The position numbers were made by a program, and so were the translations under genes. The notes under the pieces were generated by a model. The model saw nothing but the letters and a program-made list of their open reading frames with translations, had not been told where the DNA came from and did no database searches. From NCBI GenBank assembly GCA_027605045.1, contig JAQFWX010000010.1, positions 1-64,000 of the forward strand: a DNA stretch of 64,000 bases, read 5' to 3'. Shown piece after piece: positions 35,461 to 46,003 of this stretch; the first letter of the stretch is position 1, and every line of letters starts with the position of its first letter. This DNA is from Phallus indusiatus. Its lineage: Eukaryota; Basidiomycota; Agaricomycetes; Phallales; Phallaceae.

Positions 35461-36179
35461 GCTTTTTTTCTTTTCTTTCCTTTTCTTTCTCATTACATAT
35501 TTTTACACATCTGTGCCTGTATCCATATCATACATATATATATATCTTTCTCCGGTTCATAGTGACAATGCAATACATTCAAGACTTTTTTGATTATTGA
35601 CTGCGCACGGGATGAATGCACATGACCGTTTATACGTAATATATATATTTATTGCATATCGAAACTATGTTATTAGATTCTAGCATATACCAGCAACTCC
35701 GTAATAACGTTACATAAAGGCTACGCCGTTTAGGGCTACGGTGTACTCGAATGAAATGATGAGCGGGAAAGTGTGTCATTGAGGTAAGTACATATTCTCT
35801 AAATCGAAAACATGAGGAATAATATATTTATTCCAACGGAATTTGAAATAGAAAAGTGACAATTAAATTGCATCGTTTTCGCTAAAGTGGTCACCTTAGA
35901 CACATAGAAAGCGTACCTAGTCTATCGATGATGCAGAAATCAATTTCAGGACGATACTAATACTCATGTAGAACATAACGTCTAATATGTCAGATCTAAG
36001 CCAACACGATCAACGACATCCATGAAAAAGTGTCCGTCCGTCTCGTAAAATGTCTTTTTCTGAGGTGTATATGTATATTCTTCGATCCTTTTCTTCAAAC
36101 TAACCGCTATTGGATTAATTTATTGGGGAACTGCAGTTAAAATTTTGTAGAAAAAAAGAACGGAGATAGGGAAAAGATA
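35461..36179. other. Intergenic, AT-rich
   Basis: No gene recognised. The start is the 3' UTR of the disordered-protein gene; the rest borders the duplicated segment. Confidence 0.5.
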
Positions 36180-36830
36180 ATTGTAGTAATTATAGAGTAT
36201 ATGAACAAGGGATCCGGAGCGCGATGGCGCGAGGTTATGTAACAAAGATTTTGCTTTCAAGCAGCTTAGATTGGTTTTCAGATTCAGAGGAACCTAAAAC
36301 GAGAAGTGTAGTAAGGCAAAATAGTTTCTTGAAGGAAAAAATAACTGCGGGCCCGTTTACTAGAGTCTAGGAAAGTCTACGCCGAGTCCGGCGGCCAACC
36401 TCGGCCTCGTGCGGACTGCCACCGTGCCACTGCGGAGTCTCAGTTTGATCAAGCTCAGTTCCTGCCATTTCATTCCGATTCTGAATTCGAGCCGTCTGTC
36501 GTTGTTCCATTCTTTCTCTAATCCGAGTCGTTCTTTGTGTTGTTTCTAACATCCTTCTTCCCCTTCCTTTATGCTTTTACAAAAGGTGGAATATTTTTCT
36601 TTATTCTCCTCTGTCAAAGGGGTTTTTCTTTTTCGATTAGAAGAGTATACAGGTTTTATTTATATGTCTCATCATGTCATGGTATGGACCGAATTAGAAG
36701 ATACCATCCACACTTGGGGGTGGACAATCGTAATCATGTGTGATGTCCAAGGGACTATCGGACATGACAATATTCAATGCGTAACATACATACCTTTGCA
36801 TTGGGTTAGGGACAATCGTTCTGGGGGCGT
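36180..36830. repeat. Segmental duplication, copy A (diverged)
   Basis: This segment resembles 37390-38130 in order and orientation. Shared blocks include 'GGTTATGTAACAAA', 'GGACCTAAAACGAGA', 'TAGGAAAGTCTACGCCGAGT', 'GAGTCGT' with flanks, and 'GTGGAC..CCGAATTA'-type sequence further right. Similarity covers both the small minus-strand reading frame and non-coding DNA. Confidence 0.75.
36367..36552 (-). pseudogene. Truncated copy of the small basic-protein gene
   Basis: The frame ends 'GRRTRRRLS' exactly like the frame at 37571-37870 and shares 'NRNE' and 'RTRxRERxxQRQ' patterns. Upstream, the homology to 'TEENKEN' and the following residues continues in the DNA but is interrupted by stops, so the N-terminal half is broken. 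Confidence 0.5.
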
Positions 36831-37389
36831 TGTTTCTGGATCTGAGTCCATCACGATGTATAAGCAACAAACTTTTACTCAGTTGGCAAGTGCGCGGACT
36901 GGGTGCGCATCGTAACTTACAAACGGCTCCAATGATTGACGAAGTTACTTTCTTTGTACTAATAATTCAAGGACAAAAATTGGACCCCGTAGTGAATACA
37001 TATATCTTGCTTGATGTACCGTAACCTCAAACGGTACATGGAGCCAGTTTCGTTTCTTAGTACTCAAAAGTCCTGACTTCCTTCTTCTTACGCAAGAGAT
37101 GATGGTGTATTTACAGAGGAGAAACAGGCCTCAACACCGGTATCGAATTTCAGACTTGAAAGGGAATCATGCTTTCCTGCTTATGGGTTGCGTCCAATTG
37201 CAAGACACCCCAGCCTCACGTCTATATATAATACTTATTGAGGGTATGCAGTCGCGTACTAAAAAATATCACATTCGCTTTTTGAGGTTCCAACCGTCAT
37301 AGAATTTTCAGGAAACTATTTTTGACCCTTGTAGAAGAAAGGATTGAATTAGAAAAGGCTATTCCAAGTTGTAGCATTACATATAGTAT

Positions 37390-38130
37390 GTGAACAGAAA
37401 AGCACGATATGAAAGATACGCGGAAGGTTATGTAACAAATTTTGATTCAAGGTGATTTCGAAAAGTGTTGATTTTTAGATGGGGGGGGACCTAAAACGAG
37501 AGTGTAGTTAGTGTAGTAGACAAAATAGTTGTTTTTTGAAAATAATCACGGGCTTCAAACGGGCTTACTATTAGGAAAGTCTACGCCGAGTGCGGCGACC
37601 TACCGCCGTGTGCGTAGTTTCAATTTGATCAAACTCAGTCGCCACTATTTCATTCCTATTCTGTCTTTGCATAGTTCTTTCTCTGGTCCGAGTCGTCATT
37701 TGCGCTGCTCCCAACCGTCTTCTCCCCCTTTGGCTTCTTCTCCTCCCTGAAGTTTGGACTTTCAACGGAGGTGGAACGTTCTCCTTATTTTCCTCCGTTA
37801 AGTCGATAGGGATACGGATTATGACCGGGGGGAGGGGCTCAGCTTGGAGAATGACTACGGCAACGTCCATGGATCAGAGATGTGTTTCCGAGTTAAAGTG
37901 ATGGGTCAATGAAATTAAGTTGGGGTTAAAGTACTTTTTGTGGTGTATACATATACGCGTTATATATATCTCAAAATATTATGGGTGGACCGAATTAAAC
38001 ATCATCCACACTCAGGTCCTGAGGCGGACAATTGTAACGATGTACGTCTTCTATCGGGTGATGTCCAAAGGACGATCAAATATAACAATATAACAATGTG
38101 TGATATAGTGTTTGGGACGATCTTAGCACC
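37390..38130. repeat. Segmental duplication, copy B
   Basis: Partner of 36180-36830, about 1.2 kb away and in direct orientation. It carries the longer of the two reading frames (37571-37870). Confidence 0.75.
37571..37870 (-). CDS. Small basic protein of unknown function
   Basis: A 99-codon single frame. The N-terminal 25 residues are hydrophobic (MDVAVVILQAEPLPPVIIRI), then 'TEENKENVPPPLKVQ', then a very Arg-rich part (SGRRRSQRGRRRLG, ending GRRTRRRLS). No domain is recognised. The diverged copy at 36367-36552 keeps the C-terminal pattern, which argues for past coding use. It may instead be an exon of a larger gene. Confidence 0.4.
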   Translation of the reverse strand: MDVAVVILQAEPLPPVIIRIPIDLTEENKENVPPPLKVQTSGRRRSQRGRRRLGAAQMTTRTRERTMQRQNRNEIVATEFDQIETTHTAVGRRTRRRLS

Positions 38131-38994
38131 GTCCCAGTGAGTTTGGAGTCTTATTTTTAAAAAAATTTGGTTTGTCTTTGCTAGCTTCCAACTCCAGAAA
38201 TTAAAACGACGCCTCTGAAGGCTACTTCATTGAAAATCAAAAAGATAAATTCGCTCACCTCTTGTTTACATACTGTAAGTACCCTTCTCTTTTTACAAGG
38301 ATCCAAAATATATTTTCTAAAACGGCTCGATTTCTACAAAGGCGACTAATATTTATGTATCCTATGAGTCGCAGAGCATAAAATGATTCATACTAGGAGG
38401 AACAGACAATGAACACATGTAAAACTTGAAGTACATACTGGTAAATACGGATAATACGAAGTCCCCCATCAATTCTAAAGCTCAGCGCTCCAGAACAATC
38501 ACCAGTGGAATATTTTTGCTCTGCTTATAAGCAGTAGTATTGTTAAGGAAGAATCACCGAACACGGGTGAATCCAAGTACCACTGCCCGCATGATAGATA
38601 TATAGTGGCAAGGGTTCTAGAAAAGCTACTCTGCCGTTATTTCCACCTGCACGGGATACAAGGGTCATCGAACCAGTCTCTCAATAGTCCCGCCTCCCAC
38701 GCAAGGGACAATGTTTGTATTTATAGTTGCGAAAGTATATGAGAAACATAGATGTGCATAGTATCACGGATCACGATCGATCACGGATGGTAAAAAAGGA
38801 AACTCCTATAAAGGTTATGTTGTGCTAATGATTTCTTAGTCAATCGGTCTCTCGCTCATACATACTCGAAAGGCATGGTTTCTGAATTACTATCGACCGT
38901 ATTGAGGTGATGCAGCCATACTTCTTTTGAAAATTTCGTTTAGCCTTCTCTAAGAATAACTTCAACATATGTATGCAAACACAGGGGTCCAAAA

Positions 38995-39276
38995 TTAGAA
39001 AAATACTTTTTGTTCGTCCGTTAACTCGTTGAACTGGACGTCCGGAACGCCAGCCTCACGCTTCAGAGAAACTAATAAAAGTGGATGTTGTCTCGCTAAA
39101 TCATTTTCAAGCTGTTGGAACTCCGAGTTATTGAATGACGGTGAGGTACCCGGCGGCCCAGGTCTTATATATTTATATATGTATTGAGCTCATGAAGTCT
39201 CTGATGACAAAAACAGGACAAATAGTTACCTGACAGCCCTGGGACCAGTTGCCAGGGTGCCATTAAAATTCGACAT
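38995..39276 (-). CDS. Tiny unrecognised protein, tandem family member 1
   Basis: Two exons (39230-39276 and 38995-39163) with GT-AG borders join in phase 2 to 71 codons. The start reads MSNFNGTLATGPRAV and the C-terminal half reads 'LENDLARQHPLLLVSLKREA', then 'GVPDVQFNELTDEQKVFF'. The adjacent gene (39353-39709) encodes a protein with the same C-terminal pattern and the same intron phase. There is no signal peptide, no Cys and no known motif. Conservation between copies is concentrated in the last 45 residues, as expected for a protein under selection. Confidence 0.6.
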
Positions 39277-39352
39277 AGTTCTTTTGAAAACTTCGTCAAG
39301 GCTCACCTAGAATAGGTTAATTCTTTTAAAAAAATATATTTGGAACATATGG

Positions 39353-39709
39353 TCAACGAATTACTTTTTGTTCGTACGTTAACTCATTGAAAGGGACATC
39401 CGGAATGCCGGCCTCCAACTTCATAGAGGTTAAGAAAACCGGAGGGATTCTTACCAAATCTTGTTCAAGGTGGTCTAAGTTTTCGAACGATCGTGAGGTT
39501 GGATTTTGCGGATAAGAGGGCCCGGGACTGGGAATTGTCCACCGCAAGGGTCGCGAATCTTGCATTGTCGTCGTAATAAATCTAGAAATGACTCAGAGAT
39601 CTTCAACTGTCACAAACTTGTCATCGCGTCACCATCCGAGTCCACGCTCTTTCGTCGTGTATCATATTTAGACGTATGGAAATCACCCAGCACTCACATT
39701 CGCTGACAT
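39353..39709 (-). CDS. Tiny unrecognised protein, tandem family member 2
   Basis: Two exons (39687-39709 and 39353-39581) join in phase 2 to 83 codons, starting MSANVSAG. The end reads 'LEQDLVRIPPVFLTSMKLEA', then 'GIPDVPFNELTYEQKVIR'. It aligns with the neighbour at 38995-39276 over the C-terminal 45 residues at roughly 55% identity by eye. The donor GTGATT is weaker than usual, so the first exon is less certain than the second. Function unknown. Confidence 0.55.
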
Positions 39710-39963
39710 TTTTCTCTCACTTTTTCAGCCTGTTTTTCTTTTGTATTGTGTCGAGAGCTTGGATGCAACACTGCGCATCGATATATAGTTGATCCGCCGT
39801 TTGCTAACCTGCATACATTCACATGCAGACAACACCAGATTCCATCACATGCTGCTGAAAAATAGGGCACACATGGCCGTGATGCATGAAGCTTTACGCC
39901 GCTTCATCCGCCGTTATTAAGTGTGTGGCCGAGAAAACCGATCGTTGTGGATTCGGAGTCGTG

Positions 39964-39975
39964 ATATATAAAAAG
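39964..39975 (+). promoter_or_regulatory. TATA box of small secreted protein gene 2
   Basis: ATATATAAAAAG lies about 90 nt before the ATG at 40062. Confidence 0.6.
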
Positions 39976-40061
39976 GCAGAAGATGCGACCCGCTCCACAT
40001 TCCGTGATATAACTGTTTGAGCCATTTTTTCTCTCCCTTTGGTCCACTCGAAAGAAACGAA

Positions 40062-40634
40062 ATGTTATTCACTGCGGCTTTTTCTGCTTTCCTTCTGGCA
40101 GCTTCTTCTTTCGCTCAACAGATTGAGATCTTATCTCCCACTCAAAATCAGTCTGTTGTACTAGGTCGACCTCTAGTCGTCGCCATCTCGCAACCCGTAA
40201 GTCGAACGAAGATTGTTTTTCTGTCTACACATCTCTGATAATCGTTCCTTTCTCGATAACAGTTCGCAGTCCCAGCCGTTCCCATGGAAAACGTGGCCAT
40301 CGCTCTTGGAATACAGCACTGCGGCGCTACTCCCTGCTCATCTGACGACGATAACCAAGTGTTGGGACAAATTGTCCTCAGGAGCCTGTTTGATCCGGCT
40401 CTGAATGCGTCAGAACCCTTCAACCCCCCCGGCCAGACTTTCACTATAACTCCTACTGGTGAAGCGGGTTTCGCCAATTTGCACGCTAGTGTGTTGCTTG
40501 TGTCTGGCGTAAGTTTTCCTTCTTGTATATTTCTCTTCCAATCTGAATGAGGTCTTTTTTGAAAAAAAAAATAGGCTGGTCCCAATGCTCAAGTTGTTCA
40601 ACAGAACATTAGTATTGTTTTGGTTTCTGCATGA
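40062..40634 (+). CDS. Small secreted protein, paralogue 2
   Basis: Three exons (40062-40196, 40263-40508, 40575-40634) give 146 codons. The signal peptide is MLFTAAFSAFLLAASSFAQ. The mature part follows paralogue 1 nearly throughout: 'QIEILSPTQNQSVVLGRPLV', 'MENVAIALGIQHCGATPCSS', 'GEAGFANLHASVLLVSG', 'AGPNAQ'. It has one more intron than paralogue 1, after the 'ISQP' position; the second intron is shared. Function unknown. Confidence 0.82.
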
Positions 40635-40839
40635 GATCTAGTAGTTATATTCAATTGGGACAAACCGCGGACTTCTTCGGGACTTTTAAAACGTACAATA
40701 CACATACATAGATACATAAATGTAAATTTTTTTGTCAGGATAAGTATTTGTGCGTCGAGATAGAAAGTACCATTCAAAGTTTCTCTGGTTGCCTCGCCGC
40801 ATTAGTGACTTCCCGTTATGTAACGCGGATTTAGTATTG

Positions 40840-43117
40840 ATGTCAGTGTTTGCAGACAAGAAAGCGCAAAGAAACGTCAAGCAGTCTAAAACGTTTATAA
40901 ATGAAAATGTCGACCACGTGAAATCACAAGAGGAACAATCATCAGACAGTGCAAAACACGACGCAGCTACGGCCGGTATATACGCAGATCTACCATCTTC
41001 CCTAACTATTCGGAAAGATGTCACGAAAGGGAAGGGTTTATGGTCTAATACCTTCATACGTAAAGGTAAGAGTGAATCATCTCAATAATTCATATCCATA
41101 CTTACTTTCATATTCATCAAAGGTAGCATCATTTTGAAAACCAAGCCGTTCATTTGTGTTCTATCAATTGCAAACCTTTCTTCGTATTGCAGTTACTGTG
41201 CTCAACCTGCCAGTGAAGGATCGGCACTTAAACGATGCACGAAATGCAAGCAAGTATGGTATTGCTCTTCGGTAAGCTGGAATGATGCGAGATGTTCTAT
41301 CTTCATGTTCATTTTCAAGACAAAAGCTCTGATAAATGATTATTTTATCTTACAGGCATGCCAAAACGCTGATTGGCAATTACACAAACATGAATGTTCT
41401 GCTATTAATCGTTGGATAGCAGCTTCTCCTGAAGGTTCATCGCCTCCTGAAGTTGTTAGAGCACTGGGTAGGATTCTCTTTGCTCGAAAAGTTCTAACGG
41501 ACGATAATCCCTGGGTATGTATATCCTTCCACACCAATGCCCCTATATTGCTAACTTTAACTCTAGTGGAAAGAAATTCAAGCCTTGCAATCTCGTATGT
41601 TCGCTCGCTAATTATCAGAGCATTTCCCATCAAATTGCAAACATATATTCCAAAGATAGTTCTTCTCTACCATCATCCGCCACAGAATCGTTTACTCAGC
41701 TAGCTCACGCCTTGGTCCGTTATCTTGGCGTTACATCACCAACAGAACTAGAACCTTACGGGCTACATTCAGCAAGAGACATTGTCGATATCATATCCCG
41801 AGTAAGTTAACGCATAGCTGCATCCTCGAACAATTCCACTCTAACACATTTTTAACAAAAGTTCACCATAAACGCTTTCACATTGACATCTCCCATTTTA
41901 TCTTCTCTTGGAGTTTGTTTAGCCCCCGTAGCATCTCTTCTCAATCATTCATGCCAACCTAACGCTGTCGTCGTGTTTCCAAATTCGCAGTCGAACTCTT
42001 CCTCAAACTCGGCTCATGGCCAACAACCGGTTCTAAATGTAGTTGCACTGAGAGATATCCCTCCCAACGAAGAAGTACTGTCCTAATCAACCCTCTCCAA
42101 CTTTCAACCTTCAATCTTGGCTTATATCCATGTTAGATTCTGGTCTCGTATGTTGATATAACATTCGCAACTCCACAACGACAGGAGATTCTCAAAGAAA
42201 CATACAATTTCACTTGCACTTGTTCTCTTTGTGGTGATAAAGCAGAATCACAACCAGATCAGCGCGAAGTGGTGCTTTGTCCTAAAGGGTGTGGTGGACG
42301 ATGTATCGCACCGTTTCCTCCTAAACAACGTTGAGTTCCTGTTCATTAGGAAACGAGTTTTTAGCTTATGTTTTATTTTATTTTCTGGTTGAACAGGTTC
42401 CATTTGGAGCTGTTTATCCTGTAATGCTACGTACTCCTCGAACGCAATAAGTAAGTTGGAGGATAAAAGACGCGTTGGGCAAGAAGCACTCGATAAAGCT
42501 TTCAAATTTCAATACTCCGGTCCGTGTTTTTTATTACTAGGGAAATGTTAGATGCGATCTTCACCATCATTAACACCTTTATCATGACAATAGGTCCCGA
42601 GCAAGCACTCAAAATCACAACAAACATTATCCCGCTCCTCTCAAACGACCTCCCACCTTCTGCACACCCCTATTTAAACATTCTCCGACTTCATCAGGCT
42701 CTACTGATAGCAAATTTAAATGAAGAAGGCAAAATTCTGGACGAGGCAATACGCACAGCGGGTCTTGTCGTAACGGGATTAACCACCATTCTCGAAGAAG
42801 GTCATCCAATCTTAGGTATCGCACTCGCCGAACTAGCGAAACTGTTGGCCGTGGATGAACCGCCGGAGTCGTCTAACACTAATGCGTTTGATTTTCCACC
42901 ACGAGGACCGCGACGACTTGCATTGGCTTTAGAAACGTCCAAACGCGCTCTAGAGAGTTTGAAAACTGGCTTTGGGAGGGAGAATGAAGGTGGAATGGTC
43001 GGGAATCAGGTGCGGGAGGATATTGTCAGATTGGAAAAAGAGGCGCAGGTGTGGCAGTCTGGTATTCGGAATGTTTGGGAGGATACAGTTCTTCAGACAA
43101 AGTACGAGAGAAAATGA
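40840..43117 (+). CDS. SMYD-type SET/MYND-domain protein
   Basis: I choose the ATG at 40840 (MSVFADKKAQ); an in-frame ATG at 40750 is possible. Exons encode the start of the SET domain ('LTIRKDVTKGKGLWSNTFIRKGS'), then a MYND zinc finger ('CSYCAQPASEG..RCTKCKQVWYCSSACQNADWQLHKHEC'), SET motifs 'LLNHSCQPNAVVVF' and 'ISYVD'-like 'LVSYVDITF', the post-SET 'CTCSLCGD' and a helical C-terminal TPR-like domain. This order is diagnostic for SMYD lysine methyltransferases, which act on histones or other proteins. At least eight exons. The C-terminal exon ends at 43117. Confidence 0.85.
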
Positions 43118-43290
43118 AATAGTTTGTAATTATATTTCGACCTTCTTGTACTTCATTTCAATTTTCAAATACATGTCCTAATGTTACTATTGTTACTACT
43201 CAAAACATATTACTGGTCTTTTGCCTGGTTTTTACTTATAATTAGGTTATGTTTACAGAAGTGCCTGTGAGAGAGAAACACTCCAGACGT

Positions 43291-45676
43291 TCAGCGTTGT
43301 TGCTGAAGACTCATTAAACTGGCGACGAATGTTAGAATCTATAACAAGGTCAGTATGTTTGATGATAGCAACTTAGCGATGAAACACATACCAAACGAGG
43401 CCGGACGTCTACAATATCTTCTGGAACGATAAAAATGAGAGCATTCATCTTACGCGCAATGGATATGGCGAGTTTGGCTTTATATACAATCGTCAAATCC
43501 GGAACTGAAAGATCGAATATTGCAACAACACATACCGTTTTGTCTGCGTACTTCGTAATCGCCAGTTTCGGTTACATCGGTAGCTAAGCTAAAATCGACA
43601 ATTCCGGGTTGCAGCGAATCCAAAATGTTGAGGAGATATAAGCCAGTTGAAATATAAGGATCTTTGAATGACCGAATGGTCTTGACGTGATGTTTGCTCT
43701 TTTGTGCGGTAGCGTTCGCCCATTTCAAGATCTCAGTATCTGAGATTGGTTGGTTTTTCCCCGATAAAGAGGACAAAGTTTGAACAATGTTTAACCTGTA
43801 TGCAACAATCAAATCAAGACCAAAGGCACTTAATATGAGACGGTTACCTCATAAGCTGCCACACCAGTCCAAGAACCAACGTTCTATTGCCATCAACGAT
43901 ATTACTTCCTTGAACACCGACCATATGCAACTTGTTCTGAACAGCAAGATCGACTGCGTAATTGGTGTTTTCTACGGCTTTAAACCGTGTCAACCTCGGT
44001 CGAGAATCGCCCAGCATGTCATCGGCCTCTTCTCCTTCCGCAGGAATAACAAATCCGGGACCAGCTGCTTTAGGTTGATTAACCCTCTTCCAAAGCACGC
44101 TGCCCGGAACAATCTTATCGAATGCTTGAAGTATAATCAACCCGTCTTTCAGATTCTCAAAGAGGTTGACTACAGTCGGCTCAACACCCAAAGAATTCAA
44201 CCAAAGGGTGAACACACGAGCTTCACGCTCGCCTTCGGCGTCAAAGTCCTCGACAATTCCGAAATCTTTTGCTTCCTGCATGTCGAGAGGTTCCAGCCCG
44301 GGGTGTGTGTTGAATAAATTAGCCACGAATGCGAGATTCAGGCGAGGGTTTCCGGAGATCATAGATTGGGGTGTCAGATATTTGCGGCATCCGATGGCAT
44401 CTGCGTTCTTGAGAACCTACAAACATACATTTAGAAATAAAAATCTTGTAGCAAATATAGAGCAGACTATACCTCTTCGGCTCTTTGGCGGAGATCTTTA
44501 GTCTGAAGAGGTGCACGCGAGCATTGGTCCGGTTTTAATTGGTTGAGAAGAATGGTGTAATTTTCCCCATCGCTTACGTCCTTACTGAAATTGTTCACTC
44601 TAAAGTTATTCAGGTCAGCTGCAGATAGAGAAGGATTCAAACAGGAATATATACTTTCTATGCCATTTGGCTGCCTTCAGGTGATAGTTAAACCATCTTA
44701 GCAAAATCTGATCCGGAGAAAGTCTCAAGAGGTCCTCAATCGTTTCACCATCCTCGCAGAGACGGTATAGCTCAGGATGAATCTTGATATCCACACTGGC
44801 CAAGAGACCGCGACGAATAATCTGCCAGATCAGACCGAGGATCAAATGCTCGCGACCTTCTGCAAGATCTGAGCTACCGATATTGACAACTGAACAACCG
44901 ATCGCTTTTGCGGAGGCGATGACGATGTTGTTGTTTTCAGTAATTTGGAAGGCGTTCAGGGGTTTAGTAGCTGTGGGCTTATTCAGGACACGAGTATCGA
45001 TCGTGTCGGGAACAGAATCGTTGATGAGTTTGCAAAGGATCAGACCATCACGACATTCGTCGAAGAGTTGCATCGTTGTTGTTGGGATGGGTAATCGGCC
45101 ACCAACGTCTGCATCTCCCTCCAAAATCTGGCAATACAATATTATGAGATATATAATAGTAACAGCGCTGTGAATATACGAACCCCGTTTATATGATTTG
45201 TAAATTCGCTTCTTTCATCTTCGTTGATAGTATGACTAACGTTGGCGTTGGATCCTTGAACAGTGACTCTACCCTTTTTCTGCTGCAAGATCGAAGAAGA
45301 TTTTTGTTCCTTCAGCTTCGCAGCAAGCTATCGTATGTATAAGCTAAAAGCCACAATGTGTTCTCAGAAATCCATACCTCAACAAAATCTTCCAGTTCGA
45401 CTTTGCCACTGGCATCAACACTGACGTGCTTTAGTGTTTCGCGCACGACGTCATAGGACTCTCCTCTTGCCTGCAAAGCTGAAATTGCAGCAGGTTTGGA
45501 AACCCGGCCGGGACTGTCTGTATCGATCTGACTGTATTAAATTCATGGTTGAGAACGATGGAAGATCTAAGCGAAGGACAGAGGGATTATAAGACGCACT
45601 TGAAGCGGTTAATCAGATCTAGCATTTCCTCGCGAGTAACCTGTGGATATTTCTTTTGAAGACGGATTGCTTCCAT
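43291..45676 (-). CDS. SAC6: Fimbrin/plastin (Sac6) actin-bundling protein
   Basis: The start at 45676 gives MEAIRLQKKYPQVTREEML, matching the beginning of fungal fimbrins and their EF-hand-like region. Calponin-homology domains follow: 'HTINEDERSEFTNHINGV', 'MQLFDECRDGLILCKLINDS', 'EHLILGLIWQIIRRGLL', 'LLRWFNYHLKAA', 'DFDAEGEREARVFTLWLNSL', 'LILQAFDKIVPGSVLWKRVN'. The C-terminus 'VPEDIVDVRPRLILTFVASLM' is typical of the last CH domain. It ends with TGA at 43291. Fimbrin crosslinks actin in endocytic patches and cables. A decayed fragment of this gene lies at 30945-31190. Confidence 0.92.
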
Positions 45677-46003
45677 TATCTTGTGTGGATTTGAGAATAA
45701 AGATAAGAAAAGTTAATGCAATGAGCTGGCTATGTACGAAGTTGGATGACCTTAGCTTAGTCATCGATTCCCACTACGCAATTGCCCAGTGTATAGCCCT
45801 GCACAGTGGACCCTGGACAAATGGCAACGAGCCGGAGAATTTCATTATAGGTGAGCCAAAGACTTCTGCTCTCTCTTTGTATTGATAATTCAGAATACAG
45901 AAATAGAAGTGTTTCGGGTATCAAAGATGGTGTAAATGTCCAGGCTTCCTAAATTCTAATTCCCAACACTACGACCGCGAAATCATTCTGACTTGTAGTA
46001 GCT

